NCBI GenBank assembly: GCA_951799425.1
Contig: OX637396.1
Location: 33,534,701 to 33,598,700, forward strand
Reading direction: 5' to 3'
DNA: 64,000 nt
Source of the DNA: Ilex aquifolium
Lineage: Eukaryota > Streptophyta > Magnoliopsida > Aquifoliales > Aquifoliaceae
In this document: one piece after another, positions 48,285 to 59,835 of the stretch
Position numbering within the stretch: position 1 is the first letter of the stretch
Layout: every line of letters begins with the position of its first letter
Program-made: the position numbers and the translations under genes
Notes under the pieces: model-generated
Told to the model about the DNA's origin: nothing
The model's database searches: none
What the model saw: only the letters and a program-made list of their open reading frames with translations

Positions 48285-49070
48285 TGATGATGCACAAATT
48301 GATATTGCGCAAGATCAACAGTCAAGAATATGAACGGGTGTAGTTAATGAGCAATAAACAGACAATCAATAATAGATCAATGGCAAAACAGTAAATATAG
48401 AGTGGACACAAAGATTTATAGTGGTTCGGTCCGGGTGACCTACTCCACTCTCGGGAACAGCAGCGGTGGCCGGAGATCTTTATTGATGAACAATGTAACC
48501 GGGAGAGTGCACTTCGGGAGAATTACAATGCTTTGGGAGAGAGAAGCAATGTGTGTAGGGAGGTGTAGTGTGTGTAGGGATCTCAAATTGTAGAGGTCTC
48601 AAGGTCCTTGGACATGCCCTCTGTGTGAAGAAGGCTTACATTATATATGTATAGTGAGACGGTCACCACTATTTTGGTAAGTACAATTAAGGTAGGACTC
48701 TATCACTTTGATAAGTATAATTATGGTAGGACTAAATTTCTGTGCGTATCCCGATATTCTCTCCCTCGTGCTCCTATTCCATCGGAGGAGGACTCTGAGC
48801 TGGGTTGGATTTGATCCTGAGCTTGGACTTGAGCTGAAGTGGCAAAGAGAAGAAGGCGAAGGAGAGGCAGAGGACAAAGACCTGGGCGGCGCCCCTTGGT
48901 GTCCCCCTTGGGCGGCGCCCTCTTGGGATATCCCCTTGGGCGGCGCCCTCTTGGGTGACCCCTTGGGTGGCGCCCCCTTGGGGTGTCTCCTTAGGCTCTC
49001 CTTGATGACTTTGGCGATGTGAGCCCCTCTTAATTCATTGGGCCTAGCCCAGTTAATTTTGGGTTCATCA
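48285..49070 (-). mobile_element. Solo LTR, 786 bp, with 5-bp target duplication
   Basis: On the minus strand it starts TGATGAACCC and ends GCATCATCA, so TG...CA with short inverted termini. It is flanked by ATATT at 48280-48284 and 49071-49075. The complement of 'tttatagtggttcggtcc', a phrase common in plant LTRs, is near its 3' end. No internal retrotransposon sequence remains, so recombination between LTRs probably deleted it. It contains four GGCGGCGCCC-type repeats (48887-48975). Confidence 0.88.
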
Positions 49071-49454
49071 ATATTAATTATAAATTTTCTCATTCAAATA
49101 CGACTTTGTATCTCTTCAATTACTTCTCATTTATTCTAGAAATTCAACAAACACAAATTTCTAAGGGATAATGGAATGTGAGTACCTTTTACAAAACTTA
49201 TTTGGCTTTAAGTACCACCTCCAAACTTATCCTCTTTTAAGTCCTCATTTTCATCAAATAGTTGTCAATAAGTACACATTTTAAAACATTTTCAAATTCT
49301 TTCTAAATTGTATTCCATAATTACCCCTACCATAAATAGTGCATGTTTCATTAAATGTGAGACTTTCAAGACTAGAATGTGAGAATTTCAAGATTCCTTT
49401 TGATATTTGTGTATCATTTGAATTTTGAAATTTCATATATATATACGTATATAT

Positions 49455-49870
49455 ATATCTCTCTTTGGTGACACTGTTTGCATGGCAATATATATATATA
49501 TATATCGTGTCTCTCTTTGGTGACACTGTTTGCATGACGATTTTTTGACTCCCTCTTTAGATGCAACTCTTTGAGTAGGCAAAATATATATTGTCATCAT
49601 TTAGGTACAATCTAGTGTTGTCACTCTTTACTGACACTGTTTGGGCACTATAAAGAGGCATTACATGATGCAACTGATTGGACCCTCATTGTCATTATAT
49701 CGTGTCTCTCTTTGGTGACACTGTTTGTATGACGATTTATATCGTGTCTCTCTTTGGTGACACTGTTTGCGTGACGATTTATATCGCGTCTCTCTTTGGT
49801 GACACGTGTCTCTCTTTGGTGACACTGTTTACGTGACGATTTTTCAACTCCCTCTTTAGGTTCAACTCTT
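49455..49870 (+). repeat. Interspersed short repeats 'tctctctttggtgacactgt'
   Basis: About seven copies of tctctctttggtgacac.. occur, most followed by 'gtttgcatgacgattt' with spacers of about 10-60 bp. Two copies are followed by the longer 'actccctctttag..caactctttgag' extension. Confidence 0.85.
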
Positions 49871-49877
49871 TGAGTGG

Positions 49878-49979
<102 letters not shown>

Positions 49980-50333
49980 AAATTTCAAAATTCAAATGAT
50001 ACACAAATATCAAAAGGAATCTTGAAATCTCACATTCTAATCTTGAAAGTCTCACATTCAATTAGGTATGCACTATTTATGGTAGTGGTAAAAGGACTTT
50101 TATGACTTTTTTTTAGCACATGTACTTCTATCCCAATTATTTTAAAAAGTGTACTTCTATCCTATTAAGTTTTGTAAGAGGTACCGGCCTCCCTAAGCCC
50201 CAATTTCTAATTATATTTTCAAACATAATTGTTGTGCTACCAAAATAATATTTCTATTCTGTCTTCAACGGATAATTGATGAGAATTTTCTCCTCAATTC
50301 TCAACATCCATTGCTACTCTATTGAATCTAAAC

Positions 50334-50540
50334 CTATACGTCTTGAGTTCAAAACTTGGCAACCTCTTGAGGTCAGCCTCCTGAGCATCAACATAGTTTG
50401 ACTAGTAGGACTAGCCTCTATTGATTGGAGGAACCATATTCAAGCCTTGGGTGTGGGTTCAACTCCCTCTCGCTAATTATGCGAGTCTTGATTTAACCAT
50501 TGCACGTGTTGAGAGACCGGTGTGTGCGACACTTCTTCGA
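50334..50540 (+). mobile_element. Second copy of the 45408 SINE, 5' part lost
   Basis: It aligns from 'aacctatacgtcttgagttc' to 'gacacttcttcgaataaatt'. The region with the A box is missing, joined directly to 'attgaatcta'. Confidence 0.7.
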
Positions 50541-50837
50541 ATAAATTTTTATTACTATCTATATTATTGTACTACATATTATTAGTGTCTCATTTAACAT
50601 TTTTGCTTAGGGCCACTATATGTTGGGCAACAAAAGGAGCTTAAAAAATAAAAAAAAATTCCTACATATCTGACACCTTTCAATGATATGAGCTTCATGC
50701 ATGAAACTATTACATTTAATCAAATCAAAAAGGCAAAATGGGAAAAAAAAAAATTAGGAAACTGCTTTGCACTTGCGTGAGAGAGCATAAATAAGAGAGC
50801 AAATCTTGTATTTGGCACTGATTGGTCTTTTACATTT

Positions 50838-52853
50838 GAGAAAATTTCATCCACACCCCATGTAATTAGGTCTAAATTCAATGACATCTCCTCCTGATTC
50901 TGAAATTTCACTATCACCCCGTGTCAGTGTTTGTTGGATTACGCCGTTAACGGCGATTGTTAATTAACAAAAATACCCCTGAATATTTTATAGGGTAAAT
51001 TTTATCCACACCCCTTGTAAATAGACATAACTTCAACGACCCCCTATTGATTCTAAAATTTATTTAATTTAAACTAAATTAACATTTCATCTCATCAAAT
51101 AAACACAAGTTGATATTTAATTTTATAAAATTAGCATTTAATTATATTAATTTAATATTTTATTTCATCAAATTAATATTATTTCTTTAATTTAACATTA
51201 AATTATTAATTAATTTCATCAAATCAACACCAAATTGACATTTAATTTTATTAAATTAAAATTTAATATATTAAATAGAATATTAAATTCTATTAATTTA
51301 ACATTTAACCTTATCAAATTAATGTTAGTTATTTAATTTAACACCAAATGAACATTCAATTTCATTAAAGCAATATTTAAATTTATTCAATTAACATTAA
51401 ATTTTATCAAATCAACAATGAATTAATGTTTAATTTTATCAAATTAAAACCAAATTAACATTTAAATTTATCATATTAAGACCAAATTTATTTAATTAAT
51501 ATTAAATTTTATCAAATAATATTTAAATTTTATATATGAAAGATGATGTATGAAGAGTGATCAGATGACGTTGTGGTGGACAGACAATAGCAGAGATGTT
51601 AAAAATGGATGGAATTTTGACATTGACTTTATCGATTGTAATTTTATTATAGAAAAATTATTTTTAACTATAAAATAAATTTAAAACCCTATAATTTATA
51701 ACGAACAACAAAAAAACATATGACAAAGGGAATTTCTTACCCAACAACTTACAAGAAAATTGACTTAATGATTTAAAAGTCTAATGAGTGTTTTGAAATA
51801 AAAAAATTTTAAAAAATTTGCATCAAAAAAATTAAAACTATTTGCATGAAAAAAAAAATTAAAAATATCTGCATTAAAAAAAATGCATGAAAAAATTTTA
51901 AAAAATCTGTATGAAAAACATTTACAATTCTGCAAGAAAAAAAATAATTTTTTTTTTACTAACTTAGGTAATAATTGATCATTGTGGAGAACGAGCTGAA
52001 GAATAATGATTGACTTCAGTTCCCTATGTCTTCTGACAACCCAGATTGTTTTGGCATTTTGGACCTTCACAAACAACAAAAAATGTGATATATATAGTGG
52101 AAAAATGGTTGAGGGCATTTTAACATATTTACATAAGGAAGGGTAGTTTTGATATTTTCAAAAAATTTAGAGTCAAACCAAGCCCGGCCCAAGAATATGG
52201 AAAAAAAAAAAGCATTGACTTTAGGCCCCAAATTTTTAGAAGGTCCCATAATTTTAAGTACATCACTAGCTCACAAAAAAAATTAAATCCATTAAATTTT
52301 AAGTCCTACAAAAAAGTCCAAAAAAATTAAATTTAATCAAAAATTTTATTGCAATAATTTGGGCTTATAATCCAATCCATAACATTAAAAACTTAGAAAT
52401 AAAAAAATAAAAAAAAAACTCAAAAGTCAACTCATACTCTCTCTCTCCGGTAAAAAAAAAACAAAAGTTGAAATTAAACATTCTCTCTCCTTCTCTGTGA
52501 TAAAAAATAAAAATAAAAGTTAAAATTTATTTCTCGACAACATTAACACATATTTCTTTTGTCTCCCTCTCACATAGAAAATTAAAAATAAATTAATTTT
52601 TTTTTAAAAATAATTCTAAAAATAAAAAGACCTTCATTTAATGTTTCCACTTTAGGCCTTAAATTGACTTGAGCTGCCCCTGAGTCAATCCATTAATTTT
52701 AATTTTTGTACTGACAGAGTTAAAAATTACCGTTAAGATGGTGTCTTTAATTTGAAACTATAAACCACAGGGGGTGCAGTAAAGTTTCAAAATCGAGTGG
52801 GAGTGTCATTAAATTTAGACCTAATTAGAGAGGGTGTGAATAAAATTTTTCCC
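50838..52853. mobile_element. Terminal-inverted-repeat element of about 2.0 kb (Mutator-like)
   Basis: The left end gagaaaatttcatccacacc and the complement of the right end (gggaaaaattttattcacac) pair over about 150 bp, including 'aattaggtctaaatt' in both. A ttacattt repeat flanks it (50830-50837, 52854-52861). The paralog at about 45950-45975 reads cttttaccttttcgtta without insert. A nested second arm starts at 50994. The interior has AT-rich degenerate repeats and no transposase. Confidence 0.85.
51060..51535. repeat. Degenerate AT-rich satellite-like repeats
   Basis: Variants of 'aattaacatttaattttatc' repeat about every 20-30 bp. The reverse complement style (tgatgaaattgaatgttaat) appears at 62425-62680. 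Confidence 0.7.
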
Positions 52854-53111
52854 TTACATTTTCATTACGAGAGTGAAAGTTGTCCCAACCAAGCAACCAC
52901 TCTATTGGTTTAGAGTAATACTAGATTGATCAAAAAATAAGACAAAAAATAAAGATCGAGTGATGTAACATTATCATAAAGTTGTTGGTTCTACTTTTAT
53001 ACATTTAAAATTCAAAATTTTCTCATCACGGTAATATCACATCATTTAATCTTTATTTTTTGTCTTATTTTTTGGTCAATATAGCATTACTTGTTCATTT
53101 ATTCATGAAGA

Positions 53112-53357
53112 CAATTCCCTTTACACTCCAAATTTTTTTTTATTTTACGTTAAAAAAGATTAAATTTGTCAGATTGCGCCCTCTATGTATTAAAAGTATT
53201 ATAATGTGACCTTGTTATTATCTTTTGTTGCACATTCCGCAGTGTTAATGAAGTGATTTTTGACGGAATAAGTAACGAAAGTGCTGTCAACACTTTTAAT
53301 ACAATGAGAATACAATATGAAAATTTTAATCTTTGAGAGTGTAAAATAAGAATTCTT
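53112..53357. mobile_element. Foldback MITE, family 1
   Basis: The arms aattccctttacactcc and the complement of gtgtaaaataagaatt are inverted. Inner 'attaaaagtattataatgtg' pairs with 'aacacttttaatac'. The centre reads tgatttttgacgg. Confidence 0.6.
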
Positions 53358-53394
53358 AAATTTTTTTGGATGCAAAAGACCATTTGTCCATTCC

Positions 53395-54357
53395 ATGGTA
53401 CCATGTTGTTCTTTAATTTTTGAAACAAAATTTGAAGGGAAACTCCCCATAAACTTCTTTATCGAGCATACAACAAAATATCTATTGTGATTGAATTTCA
53501 GACGAGGCATTCGTTACATAGAACAAAAAAGAATTTAAAAAATAAGCAATGGACTACTTATTAAGAACAGACAATCTAATTTACCAAAAAAAAAAAAGTA
53601 AAAAGGATTTTTGGACGACAAAATTTTTGTAATTATAACTTCATCATACCAAATTACGATTCAAGCAGATTTACAGACGACTCAATGGGTTAATTTAGAA
53701 TTGATCAAAAAAGTTTGGGATTAATCCTAACTCTTTAGGATCGATCCCAAGTGTTTAAATTGAATCGTAAATTTAAACTCATTGAGTTGTAATTTGATAT
53801 TATAGAGTCTAAATTATTCCAACATTTTTCCAAAAGGAATAAAGTAGAAGAGAAGTGGGGATCATTCCTTTGGGCAAGAGCCGATCCTATTATTCTTTTG
53901 TTTTTTAATCCTAAAAGTGGTCCAGGTGAAAATGAACCTTTTGTTTTGTGTATTTTTGTGGTCCTGAAAAAAATTAAAGTAAAACTTATTTACTTTAATC
54001 CCAAAAGACAGTGGTCCAAGGGTCCAAGCATTTGCTATGCATTTTTTTTTTGTATTTCAGGTGTTCAGGTTTGCGCCGATTACTTTCTCGAACTCAGCGA
54101 TTGGCCACCGTAATTTGAACTGATCAAAAACATGTCCCCAAATGAACAAGAGTGTCTAGTCCTTAGGGGGTGTGAAAATTGATTGACCATGACTTTTGGG
54201 TTACCAAATGACAAACTCAACTACTGGACCACCCATAAGAGTTATTTGCTACGCATTTTCGTGTGCCTTTTTGGAAAATTTCTTCTGATTTTTTGCATCT
54301 TATAGTTTTTGGGTTGGGTGAGGTGTAGATTAAGGATGTTGCTCCCTAGGGGCTTAC
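53395..54357 (+). repeat. Array block before exon-like copy 4
   Basis: Contains the 'ccatggtaccatgttgttct', 'ttaatcctaactctttagga' and 'ggaataaagtagaagagaag' landmarks of the array. At 54040-54115 a T-rich tract and 'tatttcag' precede 'gtgttcaggtttgcgccgat', looking like a splice acceptor plus a GC-richer exon, found only in this copy. Confidence 0.6.
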
Positions 54358-54495
54358 AAAAGGACGCCCCAAACGGTGTCGTTGTGTAAGTGTTTAGGAA
54401 CAAGAACCACATGTGCAAAGCAGAGGAAGCTGTTCTCTTGTCAAGTGGATTTGAAATTCAAAAAACAAAATGTCGACTACAGTTTGGGTAGGTGG
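54358..54495 (+). other. Exon-1-like module, copy 4, with ATG
   Basis: ATG at 54470 starts MSTTVW followed by GTAGGT. The preceding 'ggaacaagaaccacatgtgc' leader is shared with the other copies. Confidence 0.45.
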
Positions 54496-55487
54496 CTTTT
54501 TTTTTTCTTTTCTTTTTTTTTTTTTTTGAGAAATTCATGGTATAATGTGATATATGTTTGATATTTAAACAGAAGAAAAAAATGGGGACGGATTTTTCAA
54601 CAACATCATTTTATAATTACAATCTAATCATATCAAGTCACGAGTCAAACAAGTTTATTGACGATTTAATGGGTTAATTTAGGATTGACCAAAACAAGCT
54701 TGGAATTAATCCCAACTCTTCAAGGTCGGTTCCAAATGTTTGAACTTCATTGAATTGTAACTTTGACCTTATTAAATTATAATTTGATATTATTAAATCG
54801 TAAATTTTCTTAATGCCAAAGCAAAAATTTTATTTTTTTGCTTCAACTTTCTTATCCGGCATTACACCAAAAAAAATAACTCCGAAATAAAAAAGGCATT
54901 TCTTATAGTGACAGGAATAAAGCAAAGAGAAGTGGGAATCAATCCTTCCGACGAGCCTATCATATTCCTTCTAAAGTAAGACTCATTCACTTTAATCTTA
55001 AAAGTGGTCTAGTGGTCCTACCATATTTGTATGTATGTGGACAATAAAGAGGCTGTGTAGACCAGACGATCAAAGTGGGTGGAGGCCAAAAGGAAGTGGT
55101 TTATGATGAGGTCGGCCTTTTGAAAACCACCCTCATCTATTTAATATTAAATTAAAATTTTTATTTATAAAAATATAATAATGATAAATTCATAGCACCA
55201 AAATGTTATATAATTTGTAGCTTTTTATTGCTTAGGTTAAATTTGAGGCTTGTATCTGACTGTGCAATAACAATTAGGTTGAAAGGGACGACAACATAAA
55301 TAAAACAAAATGCAATTGTTTGTATCAATGAGCTGTTCTCATAAATATTTTATGCAAGATTCTATAGAGGTTGTTTGAATGGAAAATGAACAAAAAAAAA
55401 AGGTTAGTAGATTATTACTTAAATTACAAGTGAAAATATTTTAGTGTTTATCTCCCTAATGTTTTAGCAAAAAGTGATTTATAACTA
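54496..55487 (+). repeat. Array block after exon-like copy 4
   Basis: Repeats 'ttggaattaatcccaactct', 'tccttccgacgagcc' and 'tttatgcaagattctataga', ending at the Helitron insertion. No gene is recognised. Confidence 0.65.
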
Positions 55488-56290
55488 TCTATATAATAAA
55501 ATAGCTTACAATTCAAATTTTAAAAGATAAATAAAATGACTTTTGCTTTTCGCGGTTAAGATCGCTTTAAATTTTACTTTAAAGTTAATCTAACGGCTAA
55601 TATTAACACCCTAAATTTAATAGGAAAAATAGGCCACTAATGATGTGTTTGGAGTGACTTTTTAAAAATACTTTTAAAAATTATTTTTCATAATTACTTT
55701 AAAAAAAAATAGTATTTGAAACCGTCCCACCACTACCTCTACCACCACCACCGCCACCACCACCACCACTGCTGCCACCACCACCACCACCATCGCCACC
55801 ACCACCATTGTCGCCGCTGCCACCGCCATCACCACCACCGCCTCCATTGCCGCCGTCGTCGTCGCCGCCACCACCACCACCACCACCACCGTCGCCGCCG
55901 CCGCCGCCGCCACCACCATCGTCGTCATTGTCATCGCTGCCACCACCACCATCGTCGCCGTCACCACCGCCCCCGTCACTGCCACCACCACCACCACTGC
56001 CATCGTCGTTGCCACCACCACCGCCACCACCACCGCCACCGCTGCCGCCGCCACCACCACCATCGACATCGTCGTCGCCGCCACCACCACCGCCGCCACC
56101 ACAGTCATTGCCACCCACCACAACCATCAACGTCTCCTACCACCACCACTTCTTACCCTCACTACAACCGATGCTTAAATTCATTTATTTCTCTTCTATG
56201 TTTGTGATTTGATCTTGGATATGAATACAAATATATTTATTGTTTACCATTTTTTATTATTCTGTGCCTTCAGGCACATACAATAACTAG
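55488..56290 (+). mobile_element. Non-autonomous Helitron, 803 bp, with trinucleotide cargo
   Basis: The 5' end is A|TCTATATAATAAAATAGC. The 3' hairpin GTGCCTTCAGGCAC (56264-56277) is followed by ACTAG (ends 56290) and T. The central half is a CCA/CCG/ACC repeat block. Confidence 0.85.
55727..56135 (+). repeat. Impure CCA/CCG trinucleotide repeat, about 400 bp
   Basis: Almost only cca, ccg, tcg, tca triplets. This produces long open frames on both strands (His/Arg, Pro/Ser, Gly/Asp, Val/Ala rich) that are composition artefacts. Confidence 0.95.
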
Positions 56291-57289
56291 TACTACTATA
56301 AAATGTCAACAAAAGTGACAAACTTTTGATTGACCTAAATAGCCTTAAATAAAGAACTAATACTTCTTATATCCTACCCTTTCATACTCCTCTGTTTAAT
56401 TTCCTTCTAATACTAATTTATATTAAATTCATAAATTCATATATATTTGTCTATCTATCTATAACTATATTTATATCTATACTACTTCTAAAAGTATCTT
56501 ACAAAGAAAAAGATTTATTTTCCTCTTCTATCCTTAAACAATTATATAAAGACAATCATATCCTATTTTTTAATTTAACTCTTATACCATTCATATTTTA
56601 GGAATAATTATTCAATTATAAGTGTAATGAATAAATCTATATATATATCTATTTATCTATATCTATACTATTATAAAATATAACTTTTTTTTTTGAACGA
56701 TATAAAATATAACTTAATACTAACCTTATTTAATAGAATAATGAACCTTATCTAATTTGCATCCAACCTTTTCGTTTTCTTATTTTTATTTCTAAATAAC
56801 AGTTTTAAATAACCTTATCATTTTTCCCACTTCTCATGCACCCCCTTACATGTCTCTTCATCTGCCTTCTTTATTCTACTTAATGTGGGGCTTCCTTTTT
56901 TCCTCTCTTTCCAATTGCCTCCCTTTCTACCTTCCGCCCAAAATTCTGTCATCTCATATTCAGGAAAGATCTCATAAGATACAGAGCATAAAGGATCACA
57001 TGTTATTGGGTATTTGTTTTCTTCGTGTTCTAGATTTGATTTTTGTTTACAATTAGTGGGTTATCATAAACACGAGTTGATTTTAAACCATTATGTTGGA
57101 TTTCAGAAGATTAGGACATAAGGCTTGATTTGGTTTGGTTTATGTTGGATTTCAAAACTTTTTTATATCCAATTTACTCTACTAAACTCACTAATTTACT
57201 TGTCCTCCAAAATTGTGTTCGTGTTTTCTTTTTTGTCCTGTTTGATTATTTTATTTATAGTTTATCGATTTTTTTTGCTTGGTTATTTT

Positions 57290-57405
57290 TGCAGCTTCAA
57301 GTTTACAATTAGGGGCATTGAAGTTAGACAACCGGTGGTTACGTATGCTTGGGACAAGACATTGATCGTGAGTGCTCACAACACCAACCACTGTCATAGT
57401 ATTTG
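57290..57405 (+). other. Exon-like segment in the Helitron, cargo candidate
   Basis: A T-rich tract and 'tttttgcag' precede a frame reading FKFTIRGIEVRQPVVTYAWD and a further 17 residues to a stop. It is GC-richer than its surroundings. I do not recognise the protein. Confidence 0.3.
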
Positions 57406-57741
57406 ATTATGCGTTCAATTACTTGATGTTATTGAGAGATTTTTTGATTATGCAATGAATTTTACCTGTTCAATTACTTAATTTTCTTTAGGATCTCTTT
57501 TGATTGCGCAATGGATTTTTGGATTAGATATTGGCTATTGATTTGTCTATAATTAGTTTTCTTATGTGGGTTGAGGTTTAGATTAAACCCTATAGACATT
57601 TTAAGGCACGATGCTATTGTGATGGTATTATTTCCAACTTTTTCAGGTTTATACAATCAAGAGTTAAATTGGTATCAGATATTGAATACTTTTAATTTCC
57701 TAATGATCTTCTTGAAGTTGGTACGAATATAGTATCATTGC

Positions 57742-57818
57742 AGGCATAGTATGGTTGTTGGGTATCTCTTTGATGACCTTATTCATGAGAGGGCCAATGC
57801 AACCCATGAAACAATATG
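57742..57818 (+). other. Second exon-like segment in the Helitron
   Basis: 'tcattgcag' is followed by a frame reading HSMVVGYLFDDLIHERANAT and then HETIW, ending at a GT. With the segment at 57290 this looks like spliced cargo of unknown origin. Confidence 0.3.
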
Positions 57819-59218
57819 GTACTTTTTTTTTTATTTTTTAGTTGTTACCGATGGAAATTTTTTAATTTTGTTATCAAGTTTTTGATGTTGTTATTATGTT
57901 TTGCGTATCCCTGTTTTATAGTTTGTTTCTGACCCATATTTCTATGTATAATGTCATCTATCACATGATTATGTCATTCTCTAATTTCTTTTGATATGAT
58001 TCTATTAAACTCGGTCAATCCTAAACCAATGTTAAAGCCATGATTCTATAAATCCAACTCAATCCTATAACAATGAATTTCACTTTTTTCTTGGCCACTT
58101 ATTGATATGAATTATGCATAAAGAGTTGGGTGGGTCAAATTTCAAGTACCTGTCCTTCTCTTTAAACTATTTTTTTCAAGTTTTGTAAGCATATCGTTCT
58201 CTAATTAATTAATTCTATCTATTTTTTATTTAACAAATTCTTAAAGTTATTTAAAGTTATTTACAAGGAAATGGAAAAATCGTCCTTCTATCTCCCCCAA
58301 AAACTTGAATATGATCTCCTTTCGAAATGGGTCCTAAAAAAGCCTAACTAATTATGTTTTCAACTAAGAGCTACTTGTTTGTGGTAAAATGATTGCATTG
58401 GTGTGTGTTTGTGAGTAATATGTGCAAAATATTGAAAGATAATAATATGAGAAAAATAAACTTTGCGTAACCAAATGAGAGTTATTGGCAATAGGAATTT
58501 TGCTTATTAATCATATGGAAATATTTTTTAGATCTAAAGGGAAGCAAAAATATTTCAATGTTCAAGATGTCGAAATTGGTTGGCTCACTAAGGCTGACCA
58601 CATAACCCATTGTTATTTTTCTTTGCACCCTCTCCACGTTAGTTTTCTTGAGAAATTCAAAATCAAATTTCTTATGTGCTTTAAAACTTGGTTTCACTTT
58701 GATGTTCTATTTCTATACACTATTCTGATAAACTTAGACAATATTTCAATTATTTTAATTCTTTATTGCGATAATTTGGTTTGAAGTCAAGTGAATATTA
58801 TGGTCCGTTTTATTATAATAACACTTTAAACAATATTTCATCAAGACTTTTCATGTTTTATTTTTCTCTTTATTTTTTTAATCTCGCATTTGCTTTTTAA
58901 AAAATTATATTATCTTTTATCTGTTTTTGGTATAGGAGCTGAAGAGACTTTCTTACAATTACAATTTTTTTTTTCCAGGAATACTTCAAACTAAATAGGC
59001 TATGATATTCAATTTATCAATTATTTCTCAAATATACACTTTTTCTTTTGTATTCACTTCCAAAGTGTCATGTTCCTAAATAATAAATAGTACAAAAACT
59101 ACAGCTAAAAACTTTGTTGCACAAATAAACATTGAAAAACATATAAAATAAATAAATTAAAATTATAACTCAAAATTATTCACGTACAACGCACACGTTG
59201 CACGTGTGCACCTACTAG

Positions 59219-59324
59219 TATAATACAAAAGAGAGGGTGAGTCTTGATAGGATGATAAAGTTGATTTATTATGGCTTAGGTGTCATGAGTTTGCATTGCG
59301 GAGATACTTATTCCTAATAATGAT
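59219..59324 (+). repeat. Resumption of the direct-repeat array after the Helitron nest
   Basis: 'agagggtgagtcttgatag' and 'gtttgcattgcggagatact' match 36095-36175 and 39580-39655. The array unit was therefore split by the 3.7-kb Helitron nest. Confidence 0.8.
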
Positions 59325-59645
59325 ATGTTACAATGCATCTTGTACCAAGGGGAACTTCCAAAACCATTTACCAACCAAAACTATATTTCTTTTCACCAAA
59401 TTCCTTTCTCTTTTGATCTAGGCATCATCTCCCATCTAATCAAATGATCCTTCCTACCCTCTACCACCCCTTCTCATAAAAAAATCATCATTAACCCTTC
59501 AAGTCTACTGACCACCCCTCTAGGCATCTTATAAATGGGCATAAAATAAATGGGAATACTAGACAAAACAACCTTTTCCGCCCATCACAAAGTTCCAAAA
59601 ACTACAATCTACATGATCATAAGCTTTCTCAAAATCAATTGATGT
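59325..59645 (-). pseudogene. L1-type LINE ORF2 relic
   Basis: On the minus strand an RT motif IDFEKAYDHV is encoded at about 59610-59640. Much later ORF2 sequence, NLVKRNIVLVGKWFWKFP (about 59353-59408), follows after only about 200 bp, so most of the polymerase is deleted. Frames are broken. Motif identity is from general knowledge of plant L1 ORF2. Confidence 0.7.
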
Positions 59646-59835
59646 GTATATGTGTGTGAAACCCAAATTAAACACCAATTGTTGTGTGTGGGTGGGTGTG
59701 TGTGCTGCTGTGGGGTGTGTGTGTGCGTGCGTGCTGTGCGTGTATGTTTTTGTTGTTGAGTGTTGTGGGTTTTTGTGTGTGTGGCGTGTGCATTATCTGT
59801 GTTGTGTGTGATATGTGTTGTGTGCGTGAGATGAA
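59640..59835 (+). repeat. GT-rich simple repeat
   Basis: Irregular gtgtgtg/gtgcgtg tracts. Thr/His-rich and Cys-rich frames here are artefacts. A purine-rich gagagaga tract follows to about 60020. Confidence 0.85.

Larger units (their letters stand above)
56476..59218 (+). mobile_element. Helitron, about 2.7 kb, same family as the 40814 element
   Basis: The 5' end TCTATACTACTTCTAAAAG is preceded by A and matches the first about 90 bp of the 40814 element. The 3' end has hairpin GCACACGTTGCACGTGTGC (about 59191-59209) then CTACTAG (ends 59218) and T. The right flank resumes the array landmark 'aaaagagagggtgagtcttg'. A further 5'-like motif TCTATACTATTATAAAATA at about 56665 suggests nesting, so the exact start is uncertain. 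Confidence 0.7.

Noticed and set aside
48641..49093. 150-codon minus-strand frame rich in PPKG repeats
   Set aside because: Lies inside the solo LTR and derives from its GGCGCC repeats.
49455..49870. Regularly spaced repeats that might suggest a CRISPR array
   Set aside because: Plant nuclear DNA, unequal spacers that are themselves repeated, no cas genes. They are internal repeats of a foldback element.
55699..56212. Long overlapping open frames on both strands (poly-His, poly-Pro, poly-Gly)
   Set aside because: Pure consequence of a CCA/CCG triplet repeat. No start context, domain or conservation.
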